DNA from: Marinoscillum sp040218045
GTDB taxonomy: Bacteria; Bacteroidota; Bacteroidia; Cytophagales; Cyclobacteriaceae
NCBI GenBank assembly: GCA_040218045.1
Contig: JAVJQA010000015.1
Span: 1 to 64,000, forward strand
Length of the DNA stretch: 64,000 nt
Direction: 5' to 3'
Both the position numbers and the translations under genes were made by a program. The notes under the pieces were generated by a model. The model was not told the DNA's origin. It searched no databases and saw only the letters and a list, made by a program, of their open reading frames with translations. This document shows, in pieces, positions 32,167 through 41,946 of this stretch (position 1 is the first letter of the stretch; each line of letters opens with the position of its first letter).

Positions 32167-33864
32167 ATGAAGCGAAGGAAATTTATTCAAAAATTAGGAT
32201 TCGCGGCTGGTGTGCCGATCGCGTTTCATGGAGTACCGCTTCAAGTACTGGCAGGTGATAAGCCATTCCAACGGTTGGCAGCTCAGAGCACCAATGACAA
32301 TGTGCTGATCATTCTTCAGATGCATGGTGGAAACGATGGCTTAAACTCATTCATTCCTCTGGGCAATTATGACCAATACTATAGCAGAAGAGCAAATATT
32401 GCCATCCCATATAAGTCAGGCAACCGCACACTGATTCCTCTGGACAGTACAGTCGAGATGGCAGATCAGATCGGTCTTCATCCTGACATGCAAGCATTCA
32501 AAGACATGTATGACAGTGGAAAAGCCGCTGTATACCAGGGTGTGTCTTATGAAAACAATAATGGTTCGCACTTCAGAGGCCGTGACATTTGGTTTATGGG
32601 AGGAGATGCTGATGACTATTACTCTTCCGGATGGGTAGGCCGTTACCTAAACACTGAGTACAGTCCAAATCAGTATCCCCAAAATTTCCCAAGCACTGAG
32701 ATGCCTGATCCTCTAGCTCTGGAAATGGGGAATGACGTGTCCTTACTGTTTCATCAAACAGGAAATATCCCCACATCTATTTCTCTTGGAGGAAGCCCTG
32801 GAGGGATAGCTAATCTTATAGACCAACTGGAAGGCTACACGGATGATGGAGTAGACCCAAGAGGCCTGCCTCCTGCCTTTTTAAACGGAAGTCCTTATGG
32901 CAAGGAAATGGACTGGATACTTGGCCTGGAGGATAAGTCGGAGATCTATATCAGGCGGTTAGTTGAAATCTATGACAGCAGTCCTGAAACCAAAGCCACC
33001 TATCCTGACAAGTACCCATTTCAGTCTGGAAACTCCAGAAATCCGCTCAGCAGCCAACTACAGCTTGTTGCCAGATTACTGGAAGGTGGTATCAAGACCA
33101 AAGTGTTCCTGGTGAAAATCGGTGGATTTGATACTCATGCCAATCAAACGGAAGCCTACGATCCTACAATGGGTAATCATGCTGCACTCATGTATCATAT
33201 CAGTTCAGCACTCAAAGCATTTAATACAGACCTTATCTACCGAGGTTTGTCACATCGTGTGCTTACGATCTCCATGTCTGAATTCGGCCGCCGAATACCT
33301 TCCAATGGAAGCTATGGTACGGATCATGGGACCGGCGGTCCTGTGATGATGTTTGGCGCTGGTGTGAAACCCGGGATCTTCGGAACAAACCCTGATTTGA
33401 ATAATAACAATGTAAACATGCAATTTGACTACCGGCAATTGTATGCAGGTATTCTTAATGAATGGATGGGAGTGGATCAATCGGTAATCACGAATGACAT
33501 CTTTTTCAGGGATTTCATTAGTGGCCCCAATCCAAATGGAGGAAGTTATGAACCACTCGATTTAATTCGGGAAACCATAACAGGTACTAATGATTTTCTT
33601 CAGTCAAAATTTAAAATTGAATCTGTACACCCCAATCCAGCATCACGATATACCCAGGCGAATATCCTTATCAATGATTTCCAAAATGTAACCATTGAAC
33701 TCATTGATATCAATGGGAAAGTAGTCTCTCAAACGAAAAGAGCACTTCGCCCTGGAAAACACACTGTATCATTTGAATTGAATAACATCTTGCCCGGCAT
33801 TTACTTTATCAAAGCGAAATCAGAAAAACTCAATGACACCAAACGCCTTATCGTACGGAAGTAG
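32167..33864 (+). CDS. DUF1501 family protein with T9SS sorting domain
   Basis: A 565-residue protein. It begins MKRRKFIQKLGFAAG, a Tat-like or atypical signal, followed by the DUF1501 (sulfatase-like fold) domain with LQMHGGNDGLNSFIPLG, GSHFRGRDIWFMGG, KIGGFDTHANQTE, SMSEFGRR and GTDHGTGGPVMMFG, which match the metal-binding residues of this family. Residues about 485-565 (VHPNPASRYTQANILI...GIYFIKAKSEK) are a T9SS type A sorting domain, so it is sent to the surface by type IX secretion. It follows the DUF1800 gene by one base. Confidence 0.92.
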   Translation: MKRRKFIQKLGFAAGVPIAFHGVPLQVLAGDKPFQRLAAQSTNDNVLIILQMHGGNDGLNSFIPLGNYDQYYSRRANIAIPYKSGNRTLIPLDSTVEMADQIGLHPDMQAFKDMYDSGKAAVYQGVSYENNNGSHFRGRDIWFMGGDADDYYSSGWVGRYLNTEYSPNQYPQNFPSTEMPDPLALEMGNDVSLLFHQTGNIPTSISLGGSPGGIANLIDQLEGYTDDGVDPRGLPPAFLNGSPYGKEMDWILGLEDKSEIYIRRLVEIYDSSPETKATYPDKYPFQSGNSRNPLSSQLQLVARLLEGGIKTKVFLVKIGGFDTHANQTEAYDPTMGNHAALMYHISSALKAFNTDLIYRGLSHRVLTISMSEFGRRIPSNGSYGTDHGTGGPVMMFGAGVKPGIFGTNPDLNNNNVNMQFDYRQLYAGILNEWMGVDQSVITNDIFFRDFISGPNPNGGSYEPLDLIRETITGTNDFLQSKFKIESVHPNPASRYTQANILINDFQNVTIELIDINGKVVSQTKRALRPGKHTVSFELNNILPGIYFIKAKSEKLNDTKRLIVRK

Positions 33865-34705
33865 ATTGCTGGCTTGCCTGTTTCTACTCTGTCTCACCAC
33901 TTTATCAGTAGCCCAGCGTAAACCCAAGCCACCTTCTAGTTTTGAGAGCTTTCTCAATACCCAGTGGTGGCTAGGTCTGCGCTTTGGTATCAACTATACT
34001 CAACCCAATGCAGTCACAAGCTATCATGTGTTCAGCCCAATCAATTATGACGCTGAAGCACTGGAGAAAGAATACGAGGTATTCAATCTGGCAGGCGGAC
34101 AAGCTGGCCTGGATATTTCGTTTTATCACAATGGCTTTTCCATAGGGATTCAACCAACCTTTAAAATCATGAGATACCAATATCTCAATCGTTTTGAATG
34201 GTTTGGAGATGGCAATGAAGATGGCCTGGAAACTACAGTTGATGTCACTCAAAAGCTGGATGTAATTGAAGTGCCGCTTATTGTTAAGTACGAAATCATC
34301 AAGCGAGGAAAAGTAAGACCTTTCGTACTGGCTGGATTGCAACAGTCTTTCATCATCTCCGCACAAAAAAAGGCGGAAGTTGAGTATGTGGATTTTCTTT
34401 CTGATAACCCTCAAACCTACTCCGGTGGCTCATTTTCTCTTGGCAACACAGACAGGATGCAGAACTTTTTCGGTGCTGTAGGTGGCCTGGGAACAAGTCT
34501 TGACTATGCCAATATTCGAACGGTTGTGGAGCTCACCTATTTGCATGGTTTGAGCCCTGTAACATCGACCGACAATCCATTTAGCGAAAATGAATTGGTG
34601 GCACTGGGAGATGTGAATGATGAACTAAAAATCAATAACATCAATTTCTCACTGAGTTTCGTATTTCCACTCCGATACATTGACAAAACATTCCAGCCGT
34701 ACTAA
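33833..34705 (+). CDS. PorT-like outer-membrane beta-barrel protein
   Basis: A 290-residue protein: signal peptide (LACLFLLCLTTLSVAQ) and a beta-barrel of the PorT/OmpA-like 'outer membrane protein beta-barrel' type, with alternating aromatic strands (WWLGLRFGINYTQP, GFSIGIQPTFKIMRYQYLNRF, INFSLSFVFPLRY). The ATG at 33833 overlaps the DUF1501 gene by 32 bases; a TTG at 33866, one base after that gene's stop, is an equally plausible start and gives a more normal signal peptide. It belongs to the DUF1800-DUF1501 operon. Confidence 0.78.
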   Translation: MTPNALSYGSRLLACLFLLCLTTLSVAQRKPKPPSSFESFLNTQWWLGLRFGINYTQPNAVTSYHVFSPINYDAEALEKEYEVFNLAGGQAGLDISFYHNGFSIGIQPTFKIMRYQYLNRFEWFGDGNEDGLETTVDVTQKLDVIEVPLIVKYEIIKRGKVRPFVLAGLQQSFIISAQKKAEVEYVDFLSDNPQTYSGGSFSLGNTDRMQNFFGAVGGLGTSLDYANIRTVVELTYLHGLSPVTSTDNPFSENELVALGDVNDELKINNINFSLSFVFPLRYIDKTFQPY

Positions 34706-34714
34706 TCCACCATC

Positions 34715-35899
34715 ATGAAAAAATTACTCTACATATCTATTCTATTAATCATGCTAGGTTGTAAGGATGAAGTCTTTGATCCAGAGTCTTCGTTTACCAA
34801 GATTTACGATAACAACCGCGGAAGTGAAGGCTATTATCCCATTGATATTGTGGCTTCACCTGGTGGATATGTGATTCTCGCAGGCGTTGAAAACGAAAAT
34901 TCAGATTTTCTCGGAACCAAAATTATTCATATTGATACGGAAGGAAACTTTGTAAAAGAAGACGACCTTTCCAGTACGGTAGTAGCTCCTTTAGGAGAAA
35001 TGATCAGCATCGATTCTGTTACTTATTTTGTAGGCATGGATCCGATTTCTTTCATAGCCATGCTAGTGACCGTGAGTGACACGAGTTCAGTTGTGACCAC
35101 ACCATTAAGTCAAATCACTCATCCGCTGGCTGTTAACTCGATTTCCAATGGAAATTTAGTCGTACTAAGCTACGATGTAGATGATCAACTGACAGTGTTC
35201 TCAGAATTTACGGTAGCAGGTGACATTCCAAATGGACAGTCGGTTGGTTATACTATTGGTGCCGGAAGTGATATTGAAGCAAATATTTTGAACCACTATA
35301 CCGACCCTGAGCGGTCCGGTCTTCCATTTTTCTGTGGAGAGTGGAGTACTGGTCAGTACTATTTTAATGGTGTGTACAATTACAATCTATCATTGGTGTT
35401 TTCCAATTTTGGCGATGCTCCAAATGGTGTGGTACAGGGGCAGTCAGGGTTCAATGGCGGCTTTTCCTCGTTATTACCCCTTCAGGGAAGTGATTTTGCA
35501 CTGTTCGGATTTCAATTCAATGACAATTTTGCAGTTCCAGTTGCTACCCTAAATACCTCGGGAACCACCTCCACCGTAAATTACCTGGAGTCGAGTATTT
35601 CTGAGTTTAAGGCCAGAACCACCGCAAAAATCATTCGTTGGCAATCAGATGTGAACTATACCATCATAGCAGCCGAAACACAATCTCAAAAGATAGCTTT
35701 GTACTTCTATGAAACCACTACTGGATCTTTAGTGGGAATACATAAATTGGGTTATATCAATCCGTATGAACTTTCATCCTTGATGTTTGATGCCGATGGT
35801 GGCCTGATGATTTTAGGTACTACCTATGTGGCTGATCGATTCAAAAGAGTATTTCTAAGTAAGATTCCAGAGGATGAGCTCAGGTCAATTATAAATTAA
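34715..35899 (+). CDS. Beta-propeller-like lipoprotein of unknown function
   Basis: A 394-residue lipoprotein (lipobox IMLGC). The mature part is beta-rich and has repeated blades of the form GGYVILAGVENENS... and GGLMILGTTYVADRF, suggesting a beta-propeller. It is the fourth gene of the DUF1800-DUF1501-barrel cluster (9-base gap). The stop overlaps the stop of the convergent histidine kinase by three bases. No close family recognised. Confidence 0.7.
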   Translation: MKKLLYISILLIMLGCKDEVFDPESSFTKIYDNNRGSEGYYPIDIVASPGGYVILAGVENENSDFLGTKIIHIDTEGNFVKEDDLSSTVVAPLGEMISIDSVTYFVGMDPISFIAMLVTVSDTSSVVTTPLSQITHPLAVNSISNGNLVVLSYDVDDQLTVFSEFTVAGDIPNGQSVGYTIGAGSDIEANILNHYTDPERSGLPFFCGEWSTGQYYFNGVYNYNLSLVFSNFGDAPNGVVQGQSGFNGGFSSLLPLQGSDFALFGFQFNDNFAVPVATLNTSGTTSTVNYLESSISEFKARTTAKIIRWQSDVNYTIIAAETQSQKIALYFYETTTGSLVGIHKLGYINPYELSSLMFDADGGLMILGTTYVADRFKRVFLSKIPEDELRSIIN

Positions 35900-37389
35900 C
35901 CTACTAGCCGAATGATCTTGTCGTATAGTTCCTGAGGATTGTAAGGCTTTGGAATGTAATCATCCATACCAGCTTCCAGACAGATTTCAATTTCTCTTTT
36001 CAAAACCGAAGCTGTCATTGCAATTATTTTCACCTTGCTCTTATCACCTGAAAGTTGTGTCCTAATGTACTTGGTGGCCTCTAGCCCATTCATTTCAGGC
36101 ATCTGCACATCCATCAATATCACATCATAGTCCTTCAACTTCACCTTCTCGATGGCTTCCTTACCATGATTGGCTATGTCCAACGAAAAACCATACTTGG
36201 TCAACAGATTTTGGGCTACCATCTGATTGATCTGGTTATCCTCTACAAGCAGGATTTGTACATTTGATCGCTCTTCAGGAGCCATAAACACCTGCCTCTC
36301 ATTTGTGGATGACGCTGTATCGGCCAGAGGTGTACCAAAGTCCAGGGTAAAAGTAAAATTACTTCCCTCACCTGGCTTACTCTTTACTTTGAGTGTCCCA
36401 TGATGTAGCTCTATCAATCGCCTCGAAATTGGCAGGCCTAAACCTGTACCTCCGTATTTGGTAGATACCTCAGGACTTGCTTGTGTAAAACTCTCAAATA
36501 TTGTATTGATCCGATCATTTTCGATTCCGATTCCAGTGTCAATGACCTCTACTTTTATGCGGAAAACATTGTCAAACTCAGCTTCCAGTTTACACTGGAT
36601 CAGTACGCTCCCCTGATCAGTAAACTTCACGGCATTTCCAGCCAGGTTCAGCAAGATCTGACCAAACCTAACAGGATCTCCCGAAATCACCTTTGGAAGG
36701 TTCTCATTCAATTTGATATCCAAATCGATGCCTTTCTCCTGTGCTTTGAACCGTAAAGAATGCTCCACAGACTTGATGACATCTTTGATCTTGAAATTAG
36801 ATTTATCGAGCTCTAACTTCTCAGCATTGATCTTAGAGAGGTCCAAAATATCATTGATGATCACAAGTAAGTTCTTGGCTGAATAATCTATGGCTTTAAG
36901 GTACTTATGCTGATTTTCATCCAGGTTCGTGTTCAGCAAAATATTCGACATACCAAGAATACCGTTCATAGGTGTCCTGATCTCGTGACTCATGTTACTT
37001 AAGAACTGATCTTTTGATCGAACTCCCTGCTCGGCAGCTTCCCTTGCTTCAATAAGCTCTTGCTCACGACGCTTACGCTCTTCGATTTCTCTTTGCAACG
37101 AGCTATTGACCACCTTAAGCCCTTTGGTCTGACTCGCAATGGTTTCATATAAACTGGCATTGATCTTATTAATTGACTCCTGCTTGAGTCCTACAAAATA
37201 TGCGAAGATGCCGAGAAAGAAGGGAGCAGTATCTATCACCCACATGAGCACATCATTCATCTGGGTATTGATCAGACATTCCGGGGTTACCACTCCGTAA
37301 TCGCGAATACACACTATCATAGAAGACACGACCGGAAACATCAGCCCGAACATTGCTCCGTATATGAGATACCTTATGGAAACCTTCAT
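35896..37389 (-). CDS. Hybrid sensor histidine kinase/response regulator
   Basis: Start chosen at 37389 (MKVSIRYLIYG); the frame is open to 37506, but that extension would overlap the divergent acetyltransferase gene and has no membrane logic. The protein has two N-terminal membrane helices, a short coiled coil (SLQREIEERKRREQELIEARE), HisKA with NMSHEIRTPMNG (phospho-acceptor His about residue 135), an HATPase domain (NAVKFTDQG, DTGIGIE, GTGLGLPISRR) and a C-terminal receiver (LLVEDNQINQ, ILMDVQMPEMNG, MTASV, IPKPY). No HPt or output domain is fused, so phosphate must pass to a separate protein. Confidence 0.92.
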   Translation of the reverse strand: MKVSIRYLIYGAMFGLMFPVVSSMIVCIRDYGVVTPECLINTQMNDVLMWVIDTAPFFLGIFAYFVGLKQESINKINASLYETIASQTKGLKVVNSSLQREIEERKRREQELIEAREAAEQGVRSKDQFLSNMSHEIRTPMNGILGMSNILLNTNLDENQHKYLKAIDYSAKNLLVIINDILDLSKINAEKLELDKSNFKIKDVIKSVEHSLRFKAQEKGIDLDIKLNENLPKVISGDPVRFGQILLNLAGNAVKFTDQGSVLIQCKLEAEFDNVFRIKVEVIDTGIGIENDRINTIFESFTQASPEVSTKYGGTGLGLPISRRLIELHHGTLKVKSKPGEGSNFTFTLDFGTPLADTASSTNERQVFMAPEERSNVQILLVEDNQINQMVAQNLLTKYGFSLDIANHGKEAIEKVKLKDYDVILMDVQMPEMNGLEATKYIRTQLSGDKSKVKIIAMTASVLKREIEICLEAGMDDYIPKPYNPQELYDKIIRLVG

Positions 37390-37453
37390 CTTCAATCTAC
37401 TGCTGGAAAGATTGTTTGCAAAATAAGGTATATTAAAACCAAATTTATAGACA

Positions 37454-37915
37454 TTGGAAAAAATACAGTTTAGAAAGGCTAAAAGTGATGATCTGCCACG
37501 TATCATTGCGATGCTGGCAGATGATATTTTGGGAGCAAAAAGAGAACAGAATATCTCTCCTCTTCCCCAAAGCTATGTGAAGGCTTTTCAAACAATCGAC
37601 TCTGATCCAAATCAAGAACTCATGGTAGTTGTGCTGGACGGAATAGTGATTGGCACATTTCAGCTGACATTTATTCAATATCTCAATTACTGCGGCAGTT
37701 CAAGGATGATGATCGAGTCTGTAAGAATAAGCAGCGAATTCCGAGGTAGAGGTTTAGGGGAAAAAGTAATGCAATGGACTATGAACCATGCGCGACAAAG
37801 AGGAGTAAGAATGCTTCAACTGACTTCAGACAAGCAACGACCCGAAGCGATTAAATTTTATGAGAGACTAGGATTTGTAGCTAGTCATGAGGGATTTAAA
37901 CTTCACTTTCAATAA
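37454..37915 (+). CDS. GNAT family N-acetyltransferase
   Basis: A 153-residue GNAT enzyme. Acetyl-CoA-binding motif A is RISSEFRGRGLGEKVMQW (R-x-x-G-x-G pattern) and motif B is IKFYERLGFVASHEGFKL. The start is a TTG at 37454 (MEKIQFRKAKSDDL); no ATG gives the N-terminal strand. Substrate unknown. The 64-base gap to the divergent histidine-kinase start holds both promoters. Confidence 0.88.
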   Translation: MEKIQFRKAKSDDLPRIIAMLADDILGAKREQNISPLPQSYVKAFQTIDSDPNQELMVVVLDGIVIGTFQLTFIQYLNYCGSSRMMIESVRISSEFRGRGLGEKVMQWTMNHARQRGVRMLQLTSDKQRPEAIKFYERLGFVASHEGFKLHFQ

Positions 37916-37925
37916 CTTAACAATA

Positions 37926-38540
37926 ATGAAATATTCCATTTTTTTACTCCTCCTGGCCATTTTTGCATGTTCAAAAATAGAAAGAACAGATACTGTTGTA
38001 AAAAAAGGCCTGACCGAAAGAGGTAAGCAAGCCAACCTAGATGAGGCGGAGACTTACAGTCTGATCTCCGTAGCTATAGGTGCTACTAAAGAACAGGTTT
38101 CAGTGGCCGAAGATCACCTTTATGGAAAGTTCTTTGATGATCGTGCGGAGTTTTACATTATTGAGAACCCTGAGTTATACGTGTCCAATGCAGAAGTTGG
38201 CAGACTTACGCTTTATTTCATAGACGGTACCCTGTGCAAGAAGAAATATGAACTTAAAACTGACATTAGTCAGGAGCTAATGAAGGCCTATGGAGGGTTC
38301 AAATTCAAGGCCCTCAATGATACCACCTATAAACTATCCAGAGCTGAAAAAATCGTTCTGAAAACAGATTCTGGAACGCTAATCAACGACAAGTTTAACC
38401 GCTACCAAATGAAGTGGGATGACAAGGAGGTCCAAATAAAGTACATGGTATTTAAAGACACCTTGGCTGCTCAGCTAGATCTCATAGAAGAGCTGGCATC
38501 CTACAAAGACCTACTTAGAGCCGCAGAGCTCGACATCTGA
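37926..38540 (+). CDS. Lipoprotein of unknown function
   Basis: A 204-residue protein. The start at 37926 gives an SPII signal (MKYSIFLLLLAIFACSK); an upstream ATG at 37887 would overlap the acetyltransferase gene. The mature protein is mixed alpha/beta, with a C-terminal helix. No recognised domain. Probably transcribed with the acetyltransferase gene. Confidence 0.65.
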   Translation: MKYSIFLLLLAIFACSKIERTDTVVKKGLTERGKQANLDEAETYSLISVAIGATKEQVSVAEDHLYGKFFDDRAEFYIIENPELYVSNAEVGRLTLYFIDGTLCKKKYELKTDISQELMKAYGGFKFKALNDTTYKLSRAEKIVLKTDSGTLINDKFNRYQMKWDDKEVQIKYMVFKDTLAAQLDLIEELASYKDLLRAAELDI

Positions 38541-38576
38541 TTCCAACCATTCCATAAGGATTGTTGTCAGCACCAT

Positions 38577-39071
38577 ATGCGATTATTCCTTATATTTCTT
38601 TTAGTGGGTGTACTGACAAGCTGCGAAGACAGCCCGTGCTCCAATGGAGTTTGTACCCACCAATATGTTATCGTCGGGCTCGAACTATACGACCTAGATG
38701 GAGAACGGATACAACTTGACAGTTCCAAAACATCTCTCAACAGTAAAGTGATTTTTAGCAAGGACTATAGCACTGAAGCGTCCACCTACCACTCAGTGAT
38801 TACTGACTCAGAATATGTTGAGGTGGATTTTTCGGGGACAGAGGTAACTTTTACCGGATGGCTTGATGGCCAACAGATTGTGGAGCAGGATTTCATCATT
38901 GGTAAAGACTGCTGCCATATTGAGAAAATAGAGGGGCCGAAGCTATCACGATCCCTTAAATTTCCTCAAACAGACCTACTCATACTTCAATGTTTTGGCC
39001 GGATTCAAAACAGCCACACGCCAAACCTGGTAGCCAACTGTGAGAAATGCACTGACCACAATTACGCCTAA
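38577..39071 (+). CDS. Small Cys-containing lipoprotein with run-on C-terminus
   Basis: A 164-residue lipoprotein (lipobox VLTSC). The mature part has Cys pairs (CEDSPCSNGVC near the start; DCCHIEKIEGP near residue 123). The last 32 residues (from about 134) are read from DNA that also encodes the C-terminus of the convergent FtsX permease (overlap 38976-39071) and have no domain character. A lost stop or a frameshift near residue 130 is likely; the original protein probably ended soon after IEGP. Confidence 0.6.
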   Translation: MRLFLIFLLVGVLTSCEDSPCSNGVCTHQYVIVGLELYDLDGERIQLDSSKTSLNSKVIFSKDYSTEASTYHSVITDSEYVEVDFSGTEVTFTGWLDGQQIVEQDFIIGKDCCHIEKIEGPKLSRSLKFPQTDLLILQCFGRIQNSHTPNLVANCEKCTDHNYA

Positions 39072-41606
39072 TGCCAAAACGACAATAATCCATGGAAAAT
39101 CAATTCGGTAGGCATAGTTGCTAAGCCACCCATTCATTGAAAAGAAGATGATCGGCAAACCAATAACCAGTGAGATTAGAATCAATGTGACAAACTCTCT
39201 GTAAAAGAGCATGACAATGTGCGGAATGGACGCACCAAGCACTTTCCTTACCCCCACTTCTTTGGTTCTTTGGGTGGCCATGAATGATGACAAACCAAAA
39301 AGCCCAAGAACTGCCACTAATAATGCAAATCCTGAAAATGCACCAAACACTGCCCCAAATTTCTTGTCGTCGGCATAAAGTCTGTCAAAGCGTTCATCAA
39401 TAAAAGAAGATTCCAGTACCGAATTAGGAAAGAATTCTGACCATGAATCCTCTATGTGATCAATACTCTCTTTAATATTCGCGCCGCTTAGCTTGACTAT
39501 GGAACGACTGAGAACCGGATCATAGAAATAACATGTAGGCTCCACCGAATTTTTCAAAGAACCACGATTAGCATCCTTAATTATCCCGATGATATGGTAT
39601 TTACTATTCTCTGGATCGGAGCCAAACTGAAGGTTTTCGTTAAGCAAATCATCTGAAATCTGGATTTCATATCGTTTCATAAAAGCCTCATTGACAATAA
39701 CAGCTGCAGAATCTGACTTCAGGTTTTTATTAAAATTTCGTCCAGCTACAAACTTAACTTCCAACAAATCAAAGTATTGATCATCAACTTGATGTATGTA
39801 AGTAGTTGCTTCAATATCCTCTGTCACTCCAATAATGCGTGACTGCCCGCTGGTTGACCCTATGTCATTACTAGCTCCTCCTGGCAAAGAGTTAGTTGTA
39901 GCTACCTGCTGTATGACAGGGTTTGCAAGTAATGCATTCTGAAATGACCGCATTTCTGCCCGCTGAGCCTCATAATCATCGCCAACAAACCTAGGGTTTC
40001 TAAAACCTAAAACCTTGTCAGTATTCATCCCCAAATCTGCCGAGCGCATAAAATCAACTTGTCTGGAAACAATAAAAGTGCCTCCAATCAAAATTAACGA
40101 TGCTGAAAACTGTGCTACTACCAGTGATTTCCTCAGTATCACACCCCTTTTTGAAGTACTAAACTTCCCTTTCAAAACAGTGGTAATTCCAAAATTAGAA
40201 AGGAAAATAGCCGGATAAAACCCAGAAACTAAAGTGCCGACTAACAAGAACAATCCAAGCCTGCTCAGAAAAGAGGTATTGTTATATAAACTTGTAAGGA
40301 TGTTATCTCCCACTAACTGATTGAAAAACGGCACAGCCAATTCCGCAATAAGTAGAGCGAGTATTGCGCCCATCAAATTGATCAGAAATGACTCAAACAA
40401 AAATTGTCCTCTAATTTGTTTTTTCCTCGCACCAATTACTTTCCTCAATCCTATTTCCTTTGCTCTATCAACTGCCTTTGCCGTTGACAGATTCACATAA
40501 TTTACCCAGGCAATGACCAAAATAAAAATTGAAATAATTTCTAAAAACCTGACCGAACGCGCACTTCCAGTAGCTTCAGGCTCGTAGGTCATATCAGAGT
40601 AGAGGTGAATATCCTGAATAGGTTGGAGGTTGAAGAACAGACGGTTCTCCTCCCCCATATGAGTGTTTTTAACAGGAATCAGTCGCTTCTCAAGTTCTTC
40701 AGTGTCCGTACCAGGTGCTAGCCTCAGGTAGGTATAGTAGTTGAAGGCGTTCCAACCCTCATCGTCGAGCCTTTGCTGAATAGAGGAAATGGAAACCAGG
40801 AGATCAAATTTGTAATGTGTATTTATGGGCACATCCTCAATTACACCTGTTACTTCAAATTCCCTATCAAATCCCGAGTACACTTTCAAGGTCTTCCCTA
40901 TTGGGTTTTCATCCCCAAAGTAAAACTGTGCTCTTTTCCGGGTCAAAACAATTGAATACGGTTCCTTGAGCATAGTAGACGGATCACCTGCGATTACGTC
41001 AAATCCAAACAGGTTGATAAAGTGCTCATCCACCATCTTGACGTAAGATTCCCTGATTAGCGATTCTCCTTTTCTCAACGACAACTGACCATTGTTATAG
41101 GTCAGGGCGTATGATTCCACTTCAGGAAACTCATCAGTAATCACTTTCCCTGACGGGTTAAACGACATAGCGTCCCTGGTTTTGAGCTGACCGTCCACAA
41201 TCATGTCTGTGGTCAACCTGTAAAGCTGACCAGCATCCTTATGAAAACTGTCGTAACTGCGTTCATAATGCACGTATTGGTTGATCAAAAGAAATGCAGC
41301 CAAACCAACTGCCAAACCAATGACATTTATTGCGGTGTAGGATTTGTGTCTCCACAAATTGCGCATGCTGATTTTAAAATAATTTTTTAACATACCAGTA
41401 TCTTTTATTAATGAGTACTGTCCTAAGTCTTTGACTAGTGAAGGTCTGAACAGTAGAATAACCTGTATTAAGTGCCGCCAATTTGATGCGCTTACCCCAC
41501 GTTCCTTATTTCTGAGAAAGATCTCCTCAAGATCTCCAGAGATATCAGGGTAAAAGTCAGGATGACAATACCACCGCAGCAATCTGTCGGCTATATTTTT
41601 GATCAT
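38976..41606 (-). CDS. MacB/FtsX-type ABC permease with N-terminal PadR-associated prefix
   Basis: An 876-residue permease. Residues 1-70 are the 'permease prefix' helical domain seen in PadR-linked systems (DRLLRWYCHPDFYPDISGDLEEIF), then two copies of the MacB-core plus FtsX-helices unit (helix near 95, FtsX 1 about 350-480, FtsX 2 about 760-870 with SSFMATQRTKEVGVRKVLGAS). It has no ATPase gene beside it. The start overlaps the PadR-like gene by four bases. This class probably handles peptides, antimicrobials or lipoproteins; the substrate is not known. Confidence 0.9.
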   Translation of the reverse strand: MIKNIADRLLRWYCHPDFYPDISGDLEEIFLRNKERGVSASNWRHLIQVILLFRPSLVKDLGQYSLIKDTGMLKNYFKISMRNLWRHKSYTAINVIGLAVGLAAFLLINQYVHYERSYDSFHKDAGQLYRLTTDMIVDGQLKTRDAMSFNPSGKVITDEFPEVESYALTYNNGQLSLRKGESLIRESYVKMVDEHFINLFGFDVIAGDPSTMLKEPYSIVLTRKRAQFYFGDENPIGKTLKVYSGFDREFEVTGVIEDVPINTHYKFDLLVSISSIQQRLDDEGWNAFNYYTYLRLAPGTDTEELEKRLIPVKNTHMGEENRLFFNLQPIQDIHLYSDMTYEPEATGSARSVRFLEIISIFILVIAWVNYVNLSTAKAVDRAKEIGLRKVIGARKKQIRGQFLFESFLINLMGAILALLIAELAVPFFNQLVGDNILTSLYNNTSFLSRLGLFLLVGTLVSGFYPAIFLSNFGITTVLKGKFSTSKRGVILRKSLVVAQFSASLILIGGTFIVSRQVDFMRSADLGMNTDKVLGFRNPRFVGDDYEAQRAEMRSFQNALLANPVIQQVATTNSLPGGASNDIGSTSGQSRIIGVTEDIEATTYIHQVDDQYFDLLEVKFVAGRNFNKNLKSDSAAVIVNEAFMKRYEIQISDDLLNENLQFGSDPENSKYHIIGIIKDANRGSLKNSVEPTCYFYDPVLSRSIVKLSGANIKESIDHIEDSWSEFFPNSVLESSFIDERFDRLYADDKKFGAVFGAFSGFALLVAVLGLFGLSSFMATQRTKEVGVRKVLGASIPHIVMLFYREFVTLILISLVIGLPIIFFSMNGWLSNYAYRIDFPWIIVVLALGVIVVSAFLTVGYQVWRVAVLNPAKTLKYE

Positions 41607-41941
41607 GAAAATTTCACATCAAGCGCCACATCAGGGATTGACTCCCACAGTTCCATTCTCACATCTTTGGAATATTCCAATGCTTTCTTTCCAAATGCTG
41701 TAATCCTAAAATATCTCTTTGGTTTTCCTCCGCGCTGTTCTGTTGGATCACCCTCCCTGCTTTCCAAAAAGGTCTTCTTCTCCATTCTGCGAAGTGCAGA
41801 CTGCAAAGCACCCACACTGACTTTTCGCCCAAGTCGATTTTCAATCTCATCTTTTATAGCCACTCCGTAAGCTTCATCATACAGCACACCCACTGTCAGC
41901 AATACGATTTCTTCAAATTCACCCAATTGATATTTCTTCAT
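41603..41941 (-). CDS. PadR family transcriptional regulator of the FtsX permease
   Basis: A 112-residue PadR-like protein: LGEFEEIVLLTVGVLYDEAYGVAIKDEIE, VSVGALQSALRRMEKKTFLES and GKPKRYFRITAFGKKALE, the standard PadR helix-turn-helix and wing. It is the first gene of a two-gene operon with the permease, overlapping it by four bases (ATGA). Two operator-like repeats precede it (41947-42014). Confidence 0.93.
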   Translation of the reverse strand: MKKYQLGEFEEIVLLTVGVLYDEAYGVAIKDEIENRLGRKVSVGALQSALRRMEKKTFLESREGDPTEQRGGKPKRYFRITAFGKKALEYSKDVRMELWESIPDVALDVKFS

Positions 41942-41946
41942 TTACT

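Noticed and set aside
37390..37506. Longer N-terminus of the hybrid histidine kinase
   Set aside because: The extra 39 codons would overlap the divergent acetyltransferase start and do not add a membrane segment in a sensible place.
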